Program-made: the position numbers and the translations under genes
Notes under the pieces: model-generated
The model's input: the letters and a program-made list of their open reading frames with translations, nothing else
The model's database searches: none
Told to the model about the DNA's origin: nothing
Part shown: in pieces, positions 1 to 9,960 of the stretch
Position numbering within the stretch: position 1 is the stretch's first letter
How the letters are laid out: the number at the start of each line of letters is the position of its first letter
From: Micrasema longulum
Taxonomy: Eukaryota > Arthropoda > Insecta > Trichoptera > Brachycentridae
Direction of reading: 5' to 3'
NCBI GenBank assembly: GCA_022494885.1
Contig: JAGVSM010000464.1
Span: 175,524-239,523 of the forward strand
Length of the DNA: 64,000 bases

Positions 1-1
1 G

Positions 2-958
2 AATCAGCACATCCTGAAACATACTGGCAAGAAACCCTTTGCATGCTCAGAATGTAAATATACAACTCTATATAAATGTAATTTGAAACAGCACATTCTA
101 ATACATACTAGCGAGAAACCATTCGCTTGCGCAGAATGTAAATATACAACTCACCACAAAGGCAATTTGAGTCAGCACATTCTAAAACATACTTGCAAGA
201 AACCGTTCGCTTGCTTAGAATGTAAATATACAACTCAATACAAACGTAATTTGAATCAGCATATTTTGAATCATGCAAGCAACAAACCGTTCGCATGCTC
301 AGAATGTAAATATGTAACAATATGTAAAGGTAATTTGAAACAGCACATGTTGAAACACACTGACGAGAAACCGTTCACTTGCTCGGAATGTAAATTTACA
401 ACTCAACATAAAAGAAATTTGAAACAGCACGTTTTGAGACATACTGTCGGGAAACCGTTCGCATGCTCAGAATGTAAATATACAACTCAACACAAACGCA
501 ATTTGAATCAGCACATGTTAAAACATTCTGGCAACAAACCGTTCGCATGCTCAGAATGTAAATATATAACTCTTTGTAAAGGTAATTTGAATCAGCACAT
601 TTTGAAACATACTGACAAGAAACCGTTCGCTTGCCCAGAATGTAAATATACAACTCAACATAAAAAGAATTTGAAACAGCACGTTTCGAGACATACTGAA
701 GAGAAACCGTTCGCTTGCTCAGAATGTAAATATACAACTCGACATAAAAGGAATTTGAAACAACACCTTTTGAGACATACCGACGAGAAACCGTTCGCAT
801 GTTCAGAATGTAAATATAAAACTAGACAGAAAGCTCATTTAAAACAGCACATTTTAATACATGTTGGCGAGAAACCGTTCGCTTGCTCTGAATGTCAATA
901 TGCAACTCGACGAAAAGATAATTTAAATAAACACATCAACATGCATCAACATGCATAG
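2..958 (+). CDS. Gene A, 3' part of type I C2H2 zinc-finger exon (partial at window start)
   Basis: The frame is open from base 2 to a TAG at 956-958. It encodes the last half of one finger followed by 11 complete C2H2 fingers of the form C-x2-C-x12-H-x3-H, joined by 7-residue linkers of the H(T/A)xxKP type. The fingers are nearly uniform (PFACSECKYTTQHKRNL style), with Tyr two residues after the second Cys and Thr or Val where Phe is usual. The open frame runs off the window start, so the first base shown is not the start of the exon; the 5' splice site and any exon 2 lie outside the window. By family this is a DNA-binding nuclear protein. The 3' flank resembles that of genes D, G and H, so A is probably a member of the same duplicated cluster. 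Confidence 0.87.
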   Translation, partial: NQHILKHTGKKPFACSECKYTTLYKCNLKQHILIHTSEKPFACAECKYTTHHKGNLSQHILKHTCKKPFACLECKYTTQYKRNLNQHILNHASNKPFACSECKYVTICKGNLKQHMLKHTDEKPFTCSECKFTTQHKRNLKQHVLRHTVGKPFACSECKYTTQHKRNLNQHMLKHSGNKPFACSECKYITLCKGNLNQHILKHTDKKPFACPECKYTTQHKKNLKQHVSRHTEEKPFACSECKYTTRHKRNLKQHLLRHTDEKPFACSECKYKTRQKAHLKQHILIHVGEKPFACSECQYATRRKDNLNKHINMHQHA

Positions 959-1110
959 TGGCGAGAAACTTTAATTGTTTTCAATAATTTGGTTAAATTA
1001 AGAAGAAGCGCACTAAGTAGAAAAGTCAGCACCTGAATTTGTTAATTCGCTTGGTGGTTTATTTATTGTCAATTCTATGTTAGAATACTTTGTTTTTATA
1101 ATTGATCGAA
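956..1110 (+). repeat. Shared 3' flank of the zinc-finger genes, copy 1
   Basis: The block just after the stop codon (TTTTCAATAATTTGGTTAAATT, then AAGAAGAAGCGC, AAAAGTCA and a TTCG/TTAACCTG-like stretch) is similar to 61835-61960 after gene H, 53565-53725 downstream of gene G and about 22550-22680 downstream of gene D. It probably represents 3' UTR and immediate flank copied with the genes. Confidence 0.6.
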
Positions 1111-1184
1111 TAGGCGTTCGCTTCGTTACACTTCATTATAAATTATTATTAAAAAATACTTTGTGGTTGGTGCTTACTCAGGGG

Positions 1185-1635
1185 TCTTCAGGCCACTGTA
1201 GATAGCCTTAATAGGTACTCCGCATGCATGGGCTTAAAAATCAGCATTGCAAAAACCCATGTACTTTGTAACACTTTATGCCTTGATGCCCTAAATCCCC
1301 TGACTCTGTCAAACCGAGTCATCGAAAAAGTCTAGAGTTTCAAATACCTGGGAGTTTATATTACGGAAAATGGCAGCTTTAAAAAAGAACTGGGAGTGCG
1401 GCTAGGAATAGCAGGCTCCACATTCAATAGTATGGAGATCTGTCTGGAGATCGGATATTTACTCAGTGAAAACCAAATGCCGCCTATATAACGCCTGCGT
1501 AACTCCCGTTCTTCTCTACGGATGCGAATCGTAGCACCTCACTAGGGCCCAAAGCTGCAAAATTCTGAGTTTTGAGAATAGGTGTCTCAGAAGAATATTG
1601 GGTGTGCGGTGGTTTGACTTTGTGCGGTAAAGATT
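1185..1635 (+). mobile_element. Decayed non-LTR retrotransposon, reverse transcriptase C-terminal part
   Basis: Conceptual translation with interruptions shows LNRYSACMGLKISIAKTHVL, then FKYLGVYITENGSFKKELG, then VTPVLLYGCES and ENRCLRRILGV. These are the post-catalytic thumb segments of an RTE-like LINE reverse transcriptase. In-frame stops and frameshifts make it a pseudogene. Confidence 0.75.
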
Positions 1636-1770
1636 AAGTTAAAGAAATAAAATTGAGTGAAACATAAGAAACTACATTTTAATTTTTTAAGAAAAGAAAA
1701 GATAAAATAAAAACATAAAAGATGTAATAAAATAGACTAAAATTAATTTACATACACAAAAATAAGAATC

Positions 1771-1846
1771 ACGGAAATCGACATAGATTATCCCGATATA
1801 AAACAAGAATGTTTGGAATCCTCTCGCAACACTGAAGTTGACTCTA
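1771..1846 (+). pseudogene. Gene B, 5'-truncated remnant of the SUMO-motif exon 2
   Basis: The 76 bases encode EIDIDYPDIKQECLESSR followed by NTEVDS, the conserved tail of exon 2 in genes D to H, and end at the same donor (TCTA then GTGAGT at 1847). Homology begins abruptly at ACGGAAATCGACA, so the repeat array, start codon and exon 1 are missing. The following 90 bases match the start of intron 2 in the other genes until a foldback element interrupts at 1942. The next phase-compatible exon is the type II finger exon at 5171. The gene cannot make a normal protein unless it captures another 5' exon. Confidence 0.85.
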
Positions 1847-1941
1847 GTGAGTAATACTGCATTCCACATTACCATAATTTTAAGTATAAATTGTAAATAA
1901 AAGTATGAAATGTAATATTGTTGTCAGTAATAAATCTTTAC

Positions 1942-2823
1942 ACTAAATGTTATTAAATATTTGTTAATAATCACTTACCGACTTTTCTATGTCTACCGGT
2001 TTCAAGACGTACCCGTCTCTTCGTCAGGACACTAATTAAACCAACATGCAAAACCCACTATACACCTTCACCATAGTTGTTGCGCAAAAATATAAAACCA
2101 ACACGACATGCATTTTAAAAGGCACATGCACTGATTTACTTATGAAAATATTATCTTGTGTGAGAGTTAATTAAAAAAGTAGATGGGATGGAGGGAGGGA
2201 ATAAGCTTAATAGATTTTATAGGGTGACCATTAAGCTAGGGTTTCCTAGGACAGCGGTGCCCGTATTTTAACGGCCGTAGTGAACGGTGATGCAGTGGAC
2301 AGCCGTCGTAAAGGTGACTAGAGTGTGGTTTTCTAGGAAAACGGTGTTATCAACACCATTTAACACCGCTTTCATAGGAAACCAATCTCTAATCACCTTT
2401 ACGACGGCTATCCACTGCATCACCGTTCACTACGGCCGTTAAAATACGGGCACCGCTGTCCTAGGAAACCCTAGCTTTACAGTGGAACATCGTATGAAGG
2501 ACTATATTGGAAGTTTGTTTGATTATTGATCAAAGGAACATTATTTTTTAAAGCTTTGTTTTGTTTTGTTAACATTAATTCTAAAATAAGAGAATATTTT
2601 TATAATTTAATCAGTGCATTTTCGTCCTAATCAGTGCACGTGCTTATTAAAATGCATGTCGTGCTGGTTTTGTATGTTTGTGCAACAACTATGGTGAAGG
2701 TGTATAGTGGGTTTTGCGTGTTGGTTTAATTGGTGTCCTGACGAAGAGACGGGTACGTCTCGAAACCGGTAGACATAGAAAAGTCGGTAAGTGGTTATTT
2801 ACAAATATTTAATAACATTTAGT
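1942..2823. mobile_element. Long foldback (terminal inverted repeat) element, about 880 bp
   Basis: The left arm (1942 to about 2150, starting ACTAAATGTTATTAAATATT) is the inverse of the right arm (about 2610-2823, ending AATATTTAATAACATTTAGT). Both arms carry the block with TCTATGTCTACCGGTTTC and GACGGGTACGTCT. No transposase is visible. The element sits in what remains of intron 2 of gene B. Confidence 0.8.
2232..2475. mobile_element. Second foldback element nested in the first
   Basis: An almost perfect palindrome with arms of roughly 100 bases: the left arm starts AGCTAGGGTTTCCTAGGAC and the right arm ends GTCCTAGGAAACCCTAGCT. The loop is at about 2335-2385. A TTA triplet flanks each side, which may be a 3-bp target duplication as made by PIF/Harbinger-like elements. 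The family assignment is only a suggestion. Confidence 0.7.
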
Positions 2824-2929
2824 AAAATGTTTGACCACAAAGATATATTATAAATATAAAAATTAATAAATCTTTTCATTTGTTTTTTCACATATATATT
2901 ATTTCATTTCGTCGGTAATAAGCAGTGAC

Positions 2930-3175
2930 CAGGATTGCAAAAGAGTCAAATTGGGTGACGCTAAAGCCGATCCTTTTACACCATTTAAAAACATTACAAT
3001 ATTGTGAGCTCTAGTAGGTACGTGAAGGCGCTGCGGCGGTTTTAGACCATTTATAACGGGTTTTTATCATAACAATAACTTGCAGAGCCTTGTACCTCTT
3101 CAGAATAACCGGAATCATCCTCCTCGGGGTCTTTGTCCATCTCCCGCTCGCTTTCGGAATCGCGATCGCTTAAAT
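2930..3175 (-). pseudogene. Decayed piggyBac-like transposase N-terminal fragment
   Basis: The minus strand reads, across stops, an acidic stretch (DRDSESEREMDKDPEEDD), then RT-like residues AHNIV and NGVKGSALASP. This is the acidic N-terminus followed by the S.TRAHNIV...GPKG segment typical of piggyBac transposases. It has several stops and no catalytic region. Confidence 0.55.
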
Positions 3176-3349
3176 AAACCTTAAAAATTTATTTTGCATT
3201 AATGATATTTCAAATTGTTTTCAAGTCTTAAAACTTTATTTGTGATATTTTCAATATATAAATTTATATCAATGTAAATAAACTATGGTGTTCAAAGATT
3301 ATATTTGAATTTTTTAAATTATAATTTGTTACTGTTTATTTTGAAATTA

Positions 3350-3597
3350 TTAAGACTAAGCGATAGGAGAGTTATGAATGATTTTTTAAATGTATATAAA
3401 ATAATCTATTCTATGTTTGACACCCCTGCAATTTTATCACTAATTAATTTTGATGTACCGAAAAGGACAACTCGGCAAACCTACCAATACTGTGGCAACA
3501 ATAGTTCGACATCATATGGTAAAAATGCAGTCATCAATAGACTTCACTCTCTAGGCAATGAGTACCAGGACGTTGCGTTGGTGACTAATTTCACATA
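3350..3597 (+). mobile_element. Jockey-like LINE, reverse transcriptase C-terminal tail
   Basis: Encodes MFDTPAILSLINFDVPKRTT, then NAVINRLHSLGNEYQD, the conserved extreme C-terminus of jockey-like LINE ORF2 (IDSPxLL..I.F.VP.R..R....N.P..R...L.N). It has no plausible start and no catalytic domain. The same module recurs at 3987, 6584, 39740, 44395, 45006 and 58767. Confidence 0.7.
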
Positions 3598-3986
3598 AAA
3601 TTTAGTACATATAGAACGGCTCTTCTCCTGTATTTCATTGGTAATAGTTCTAGGTAACTATGTGTTACTATAGTTAAAAATTGTTTATCAGTGTTTTCTT
3701 TTTTCGTTTTTTTTCTTTAATTAATTTATAAGTACGAAATATTTCTCTTCATCATTTTTTTTACATCATTATATATTTTTATACATAAATATATACTATC
3801 TAGTATTAGTTTTAAGTAATAATACATAAATGTTTTTTATTTTTTCGTTTAATGTTATCCAAAATTGTTTTCTTAGTTTTTTTTTTTTTAACTGGTTCAA
3901 AGTGTTTCTAATACCAAATGATCTTTTTTTATCGATAATTCTATTTATTATTTTATATGTCTTCATTGTAGAGACGTAGAACTGAG
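3598..3986. other. AT-rich spacer
   Basis: About 390 bases of T-rich low-complexity sequence. I see no gene or recognisable repeat beyond homopolymer runs. Confidence 0.6.
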
Positions 3987-4435
3987 ATGGACCTTATATG
4001 CATTTTCAAAATACTTCATGTGTCATCTCTGTTGCGATCAATTTCTTTTCATGTTCCCAACCGCGTCACCAGATGTCAAAATCTGCTATTTATAAAATCT
4101 TCTAAGAGCAACTTTGTTTTTTATGCCCCAATGTCCAGAATGTGTAGATTAGTCAATTCATCACACGACTTGGAATTTTTTGGGATAGATCTTCCGGCTT
4201 TTCGTAGATCTCTTCGCGACTAAACAGTGTGGGATGAAGTTGGATTGGCATGGTTTAGCTCAAAGTTTTTGTCTTTCGTTTTTTGAATATATTGTATACT
4301 ATTATTGTTTTGCCCTTGTTTGTCTTTGCTAAATAGTTTTATGTTCTTTTTGTTCAGTTTCTTGCATTTATGTTTCTTCATGTAACTGTTGTAATTGGCT
4401 TAGGCCGTATATATATAATAAATAAATAAATAAAT
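3987..4435 (+). mobile_element. LINE 3' end with C-terminal coding tail and AATA repeat
   Basis: The 78-codon open frame at 3987-4223 gives SISFHVPNRVTRCQNLLF, then APMSRMCRLVNS and DLEFFGIDLPAFRRSL, a LINE ORF2 C-terminus. It is followed by a 3' UTR ending in ATAATAAATAAATAAATAAAT, the usual LINE tail. A close relative with the same ending lies at 58767-59147. Confidence 0.75.
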
Positions 4436-4504
4436 ATGGTTTATCTTTTTTAGACTTTCTTAATGTGTTAATTAATAATATTTTTTTAAATGCTCTGTAT
4501 TACT

Positions 4505-4683
4505 TATACATTTTTTTTTTGCACCACAACAGGCCAGGAGGCCTAATTACAGTGGTGAATTACATCACAGAGTACCCAGGCTTGAGGAAAATCACATTTT
4601 AATTTTTGTGTTCTCACCGGGAATCGAACCCGGAACCTTCCGTGCGTGAGTCAAGCGTCTTGACCACTACACCACGGAGGCCG
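4505..4683 (-). mobile_element. tRNA-derived SINE (family S2)
   Basis: On the minus strand the head reads GTGGTGTAGTGGTCAAGAC (A-box like) and GGGTTCGATTCCCGG (B box), about 40 bases apart, followed by a non-tRNA body ending in an A-rich tail. The length and body show it is a SINE rather than a working tRNA gene. Confidence 0.7.
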
Positions 4684-4689
4684 CCATTA

Positions 4690-5170
4690 TAATTATGCTT
4701 ACATGTCTGTATATTTAATTGTATTTGTAACTAATATGTAAAAGGCACTAAGTGCCGTTTATTTCAATAAAATAATACAAAATAAAATATTTGTACTTAA
4801 GATATTATAAAGTAACTTAATAAAGCTTAAATAAAAGATATAGTTATGTGCATTGCACATATAATATATTATGTACTAGAGTATAATATCCCAACTGCAA
4901 AACTTATGGGGGGAAAATGGATGGATTGTTAGCCTAGCTCACACCATGAATTCTCACATGTTGATACCTATTTGAAAGTTAAATAATGTTCTGCCCTAAT
5001 ACGAGCTTACCCACCAAGGCAATTGCCTGAATGAATCTTATATTGTCTCCATCTACTTTTCAATGAAGCTTTGATTATTCTAGAAATACTTCAATGTTGC
5101 ATACCTTTTGATTTTTCCTCAATTATAAGATGTTTAAAGGCTTATTACATTATTAATAATTGTGTTTCAG
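4690..5170. other. AT-rich stretch with a LINE tail at 4735-4790
   Basis: AAAAGGCACTAAGTGCCG and a following AATAAAATAA tail match the LINE 3' end near 12225-12275. The remainder up to the acceptor at 5161-5170 (TGTGTTTCAG) is anonymous and probably intron. Confidence 0.5.
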
Positions 5171-5805
5171 GTTTACAAGCAAGCCCGAAATATTTTGAAT
5201 ATTCAGAACGTCAACATAAATGTCCGAAAAAAGGTGATTTGAAATCACGCAACGTGTCAACTCGTATTAGTGAGAAACCATTCTCATGTTCAGAGTGCCA
5301 ATTTAAATGTTCTAAGAAAGGTAATTTGAAAACACACAAGTTTACTCATACTGATGAGAAACTATTCTCATGCTCAGAGTGTCAATTTAAATGTTCTCGG
5401 AAAAGTAATTTGAAAACACACATGCTTACTCATACTGATGAGAAACTATTCTCATGCTCCGAGTGCCAATATAAATGTTCACAAAAAGTGCATTTGAAAT
5501 CCCACATGTCTACTCATACTTATGAGAAACCATTCTCATGCTTAGAGTGCCAATTTAAATGTTCTCGGAAAGGTAATTTGAAAACACACATGTTTACTCA
5601 TACTAATGAGAAATTATTCTCATGCTCCGAGTGTCAATATAAATGTTCGCAAAAAGCTCATTTGAAATCCCACATGTCTACTCATACTGACGAGAAACCA
5701 TTTTCATGCCCAGAGTGCCAATTTAAATGTTCACAAAGACGTCATTTGAAATCTCATATGTTTACTCATACCGGTGAGAAACCATTCTCATATTCCAAAT
5801 GCTAA
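5171..5805 (+). CDS. Gene B, type II C2H2 zinc-finger exon
   Basis: The exon starts after TGTGTTTCAG at 5170. Phase 1 entry (A plus GT gives Ser) matches the exon 2 donors of the cluster. It encodes SLQASPKYFEY, a decayed finger, then six complete fingers of the type II form (FSCSECQFKCSRKGNLKTHM style, linkers THTDEKLF or TGEKPF). A seventh finger has lost its first Cys (FSYSKC) and meets TAA at 5803-5805. Fingers alternate between two sequence subtypes (GNLKTHM and AHLKSHM), which suggests two-finger duplications. The only matching exon 2 is the truncated scrap at 1771-1846, so this gene is probably a pseudogene or is expressed from another 5' exon. The closest relative is exon 3 of gene C. 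Confidence 0.75.
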
Positions 5806-6034
5806 TATAAATATTCGCGAAAAGGGCGAAAAGACGTGCTGCAATCTAGGTCATATCGGTTATAATGTTAATAAAGAAATAGAATCCCAATCGTCCATGC
5901 GCTCTATAGCTGCAAGATGTGCTGGGTTTCTTATTTACTGCACAAGCGCCCTTGAAGTGATTTTCACAAAAATGGCGCTTAATAAATTATCCCACTATAA
6001 TAACAATACTCAGAATACGATATATGCATATGTA
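5806..6034. other. Decayed finger sequence and L2-like LINE tail fragments
   Basis: The first bases still resemble a finger (AATATAAATATTCGCGAAAAG). At 5883-5925 lies an inverted copy of the CTTGCAGCTACAGAGCGCAT motif of 22045-22400. At 5945-6000 is a GCGCCCTTGAAGTGATTTT...AATGGCGC block matching L2-like tails near 28785 and 57430. Confidence 0.5.
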
Positions 6035-6960
6035 AAACAATATTTTGAGTTTGTCCAAGGTTTTGTAGACAAGGACTGGATTCAACTCCCCAGGGAGCTG
6101 TTAACATTAACATATTACAACAGAGATAAAGAACATTTAAGAGAAGGTAATATAGAAGTCTAGGCATCTACAGGACTTATGACCTGTCATTTTTGTATTT
6201 AAAAAAATAATTATTTATTTATTGGGGATATCAACAGTAATACATGTAACAAAAATATAACAAATAAAATATATAGAGAATAAAACCAATGACAGATATC
6301 CACAGAAATACATTAAATACACGTACAATACATACTAGAGTGTTTGTGTGAGTGTAAGTGAGTGAGAGGGTGGGTGAGTGGGTGTTATATTGGAATGAGG
6401 GTGGACATGTGTGTAAATATTGCACAAGTGTCAAGTGTCGAAAATAAAAATATATATAAAATATTCAGAACTAGAGATAAAATAAAATAAAGTAAAATAA
6501 CATAAAATAAGACTTTCTTATTGAAACTAAATATAAGACAAAAAAGTATGTTTTAAGACGCGCATTTTAAATGTTATCATTTTTCAATCAAATGGATCAA
6601 TAAAGGGAAAGTTCAAATTATATTCACGATCAAAACGTATAAGTGGAGAGTTCTGGGAATAGTTCGTACGAACTGCTGGCACATGAAATAGAGAGCTCGA
6701 CGTGTGACGGGTGCGGTAGCCGGGTACATTTAATGATAACGATAACTTACCTAGTTTAAGTGGCCACTTTACACACTGTGTAACTTTCACCACTCTGCCC
6801 ATATTTGAACATTTATATTCCTTCAATCCTTCCATCTGTTGATTTTTGTAAGGTTAAACCAGCCAATGACAGGTCATAAGCCCTGTAGATGCCTAGACTT
6901 TTATATTACCTTCTCTTTAATGTTCTTCATCTCTGTTGTAATACGTTAGTAAATCTAAAA
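6035..6960. repeat. Repeat R1, inverted-arm copy split by a LINE
   Basis: The left arm (about 6045-6190; TTTGTAGACAAGGACTGGATT, CTCCCCAGGGAG, GTCTAGGCATCTACAGG, ACTTATGACCTGTCAT) returns inverted at about 6840-6960. The middle block CACTTTACACACTGTGTAA, ATGTTTGAACAT is at 6765-6840. The same family recurs at 15345, 30565, 40135, 43430, 58190, 58558 and 60235. Confidence 0.65.
6191..6734 (-). mobile_element. Jockey-like LINE 3' end inserted in R1
   Basis: The minus strand encodes LNVPGYRTRHTSSSLFHVP and RTNYSQNSPLIRF, a LINE ORF2 C-terminal tail, followed by a 3' UTR and a reversed AATAA tail at 6191-6215. It divides R1, so it inserted later than R1. Confidence 0.65.
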
Positions 6961-7468
6961 TTTGAAAATTGCTTATTTAGTTGGACTGCTTATTTTTTTG
7001 CATGTACCTTTTTATAAGCATAAAATCTTTATTTTGTATTTTGGTTTCCATTGATAAGCTTTAAAAGTCTAATAACTGCCTTAAAAACGCATGTTTATTT
7101 CGTTTCCAATATGCTATTTTTTATGTTTGTTTAATATGTAATAAATTATTCTTGATCCTGTGTTTTTATTTTTAGTGAGTCAACCAATCAAAAATATTCT
7201 ATATTTAAAAAAAAAGTTCTTTAAAACTTTTCTTTTTTTTCTTGATTTTTTTAAAATGAAATGTCATTTCCCAAGTATTTTAGTTTTTCCATTCTCCTCC
7301 CTCTTTCCTTTCCTCTTTACTCAGTCCTCTCCTCATAGTATAGTGTAGATATTGAATCAATTTTTATTTCATAAAAAATACTTAAGTTTATCAATATTTT
7401 GTGTAATAATGAAAATATTTTTATATGCCGTCAATGTGTTCATTTACCTCTAATTTTTTCAATTTGAA
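6961..7468. other. AT-rich spacer
   Basis: About 500 bases of T- and A-rich sequence. I can support no gene, RNA or repeat family here. Confidence 0.55.
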
Positions 7469-7469
7469 C

Positions 7470-7812
7470 GGTTAACGGTGGGTAGGTAGGAAGAAATTTC
7501 CTTAAAACAATTTGCCCGGCCCTTATGCATTTTTTTGTAAACTGTATATGCATATATAGCGTTTAAATAAATAAATAAAAATGAATACATTTTTTAATTC
7601 TTAGTTTATACACAAGTTTAATATTTTTATAATTAGTTACTGAATTTTTAACGGCGTCGAAACGTGACAATTACACAAAGCACTTCAAAAAATATCGAGG
7701 CCCTTGAAATGTGGTGCTACAGAAAGATATTAAAAATCTCCTGGGTGGACAGAGTCTGAAACGATGACGTTCTCCTACGAATAGAAAACGATAAAGAGGT
7801 ACTGAAGACCAT
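7470..7812 (+). mobile_element. LINE tail followed by an RTE-like reverse transcriptase fragment
   Basis: At 7480-7580 is a LINE tail (GGAAGAAATTTCCTT...AAATAAATAAATAAAA). At 7690-7812 the plus strand reads IEALEMWCYRKILKISWVDRV, then RIENDKEVL, the C-terminal signature of RTE-like LINE proteins. Confidence 0.6.
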
Positions 7813-7844
7813 AAATAAATTAGCTCTATTAGTCCCATTAGCTA

Positions 7845-8015
7845 GATAAGTACCTAATGCAAAGTATATTTATGTCTATGACCTTCTAAATCTTCCTAAT
7901 ATCATCTATGATATTGCCTATGTGCCTCTTCGAAATGGCCGCACCGCGTGTTCATCCATCGTATCAACCATTACGTGCTGTGATCCATGTTCCCGAGGTT
8001 TCGTCTGCATAAAAC
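7845..8015 (+). promoter_or_regulatory. Gene C, conserved promoter-proximal block and probable non-coding exon 1
   Basis: This is one of six similar blocks. Shared features are GATAAGTACCTA, TTTATGTCTATGACCTTCT, GATATTG.CTATGTGCC and TCGAAATGGCCGC, ending at donor AAAAC then GTGAGT (8016). An ATG at 7935 opens only a 25-codon frame ending before the donor. Reading frames of the six copies differ, so I take it as 5' UTR with a possible small upstream ORF. The exact transcription start is not visible. Confidence 0.65.
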
Positions 8016-8250
8016 GTGAGTTTTATTTAATTTAATTTGAAAGTTCAACACAGGTACATAAAATACCCACAATTTGTAAATAAGCATTCTTCAGATACTT
8101 ATATAGCCTCTATTTTAGAACTCTAGCATATTTCATAAATGATACTAGTTAAGTGTGTAGTTTCATTAAATACTTAGGCTAAGGCTTGAATGCTTTTTTC
8201 AAAAGAAAAATCTGTACTTTTACTTTTGATAAATGACAATAGCCTTAGCC

Positions 8251-8845
8251 TAGGGTTGCCACCCGTCCCGATATATCGGGACTGTCACCGTTATTGAACC
8301 CTCTATCCCGACGTCCAGATGAAACCTAAAATGTCCCGATTTAGAATTACACAGTACAATGCTGTTAATCAACATAAATCTTCTACGACCGCACTGACTA
8401 TGAATGTGTAAATATGGTTGCAAATGCTTCCAGCAATTGATGTATTTAAAGAAATTCATCGAAGCTCATCTTGCCTCGGTAGAGTGGAAGTTGAAAGGCT
8501 CTGTGAAATATTTTTTTCATTTTTTTTTTTAATTTAGCGAGTATTTAATTTCCATTCCTACTCATAAAACCACATTGAAAAATGTAATATAATTGATGTT
8601 GGCCCAGTAAAAAGCAACGATAAAAAATGTCGTTTGCTGCCAGGGACTGTAGAATCAATATTGCAGTATTATGTCAATATTAAGTCAGAAAAAATATATA
8701 AATATAAATTGAAGCACCAAATAAAATGTAAGAAAAACATATTTATTATATTTCTGAACAACCATTATAAAATTGCTTTTTTTGTTGCTGCATATGCCCA
8801 TTCCAGAATGTCTCGACGAGACCCTAGCGAAATATGGCAGCCCTA
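8251..8845. mobile_element. Non-autonomous hAT-like element with 8-bp target duplication
   Basis: The element starts TAGGGTTGCCACCCGTCCCG and ends ATATGGCAGCCCTA, giving short imperfect terminal inverted repeats. An exact 8-base duplication, CCTTAGCC, flanks it (8243-8250 and 8846-8853). Both are characteristic of hAT transposons. At 595 bp and without an intact transposase it must be mobilised in trans, if at all. Confidence 0.8.
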
Positions 8846-8954
8846 CCTTAGCCATATACAACCAATAATTGGCCATGCAGGAGAGATAGCCAATCGAAAT
8901 ATTTCGAATATGTTATATATTGAATATGTTCTGTAACTTGAATTATAAAAATTA

Positions 8955-9740
8955 AACTTTTATTTTATTGGTTGGTTGGAAGAAATTGCCATTTGGCAAT
9001 AAGCCTGCCAATGTACAAATGACATTATGTACAAAAAGTTAAATAAATAAATAAAAAATACCCTTCTAGATAAACTACAACATACAGGAGTTAAGGGACA
9101 AGCTCTCAAAATATTTAAAAACTATCTACAAGGAAGAAAACAGTTTACGAAAATTGAAGAACACAAAAGTGAAATAACAACAATGCAATTCGGAGTACCT
9201 CAGGGATCAATATTAGGACCATTGTTTTATATAATATACATTAACGACATAATACACAGTGACATAATGGGAAAAAAAACAATCTATGCGGACGACTTAC
9301 GAATTTTATATGAAAACAAAAATGACATTGAAACGACTAAAACCATCAACAATGACGTGCAAAAACTATTAGAATGGACAAACAAAAACTTCTTAACACT
9401 AAATGCCAAGAAATGCAATATAATACATTTCGAAACACAAAAGAAGAACCATAACATGAACATAAAAATAAACAACGAAACTCTTAAAGAACTAGAATAT
9501 GTGACTTACCTAGGACTCACAATGGACAGACAATTAAAATGGACAAAACACATAGACGGACTCACTAAAGTAATGGCATCACTACATAGCCTCTTCTACA
9601 AAATTAAAGATTTTATACCAAGAAAGGAAAAAAATTATGATGTACGAAGCCTATGTCAAAAGTAAATTGAGTTACATGATCGCCTTCTGGGGAACTGGTA
9701 ACAAGACAGACATAACAAGAATACAAAGACAACAAAATCA
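8955..9740 (+). mobile_element. LINE tail, then jockey/CR1-like reverse transcriptase fragment
   Basis: At 8960-9055 is a tail with GGAAGAAATTGCCATTTGGC and AAATAAATAAATAAA. From 9056 the plus strand encodes QFGVPQGSILGPLFYIIYIN, then IYADDLRILYEN (catalytic YADD), LTLNAKKCNIIHF and YLGLTMDRQLKWTKHI. The frame is broken near 9665 and stops at a junction with another element near 9740. The 5' part of the RT is absent. Confidence 0.85.
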
Positions 9741-9960
9741 TGGATGGAATTTCTGTACCATCTATTTTGAAAAGAGGAAGTGTGGAAAAATTTACTTTTG
9801 AATACATTTGTTTACTACCAACAAGTACCGTTTGGGTTTTTGTTGGATTTATGAGAAGTCCATGTTTTTTTGTCCATGAAGAGATATGCTCGAGTGCAAG
9901 TGACATTACTCTATGTGTTTCAACAATGTCGACGGGTTCGAAATGAATATACAATTGCAA
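9735..9960 (-). mobile_element. Reverse transcriptase fragment on the minus strand
   Basis: The minus strand reads FEPVDIVETHRVMSLALEH, then ISSWTKKHGLLINPTKTQTV and FKIDGTEIP, the segment after the YxDD motif in jockey-like reverse transcriptases. It directly abuts the plus-strand RT, so two elements are joined here. Confidence 0.65.

Noticed and set aside
3305..3598. Small host gene of 97 codons
   Set aside because: The frame has a TTG start, and its second half matches LINE ORF2 C-termini found several times in the window.
7935..8015. ATG in the leader block as the true start of the zinc-finger proteins
   Set aside because: In C, D, G and H the frame stops before the donor, in E it stops just after the exon 2 acceptor, and in F the ATG is lost. 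The conserved ATG of exon 2 is the better start.
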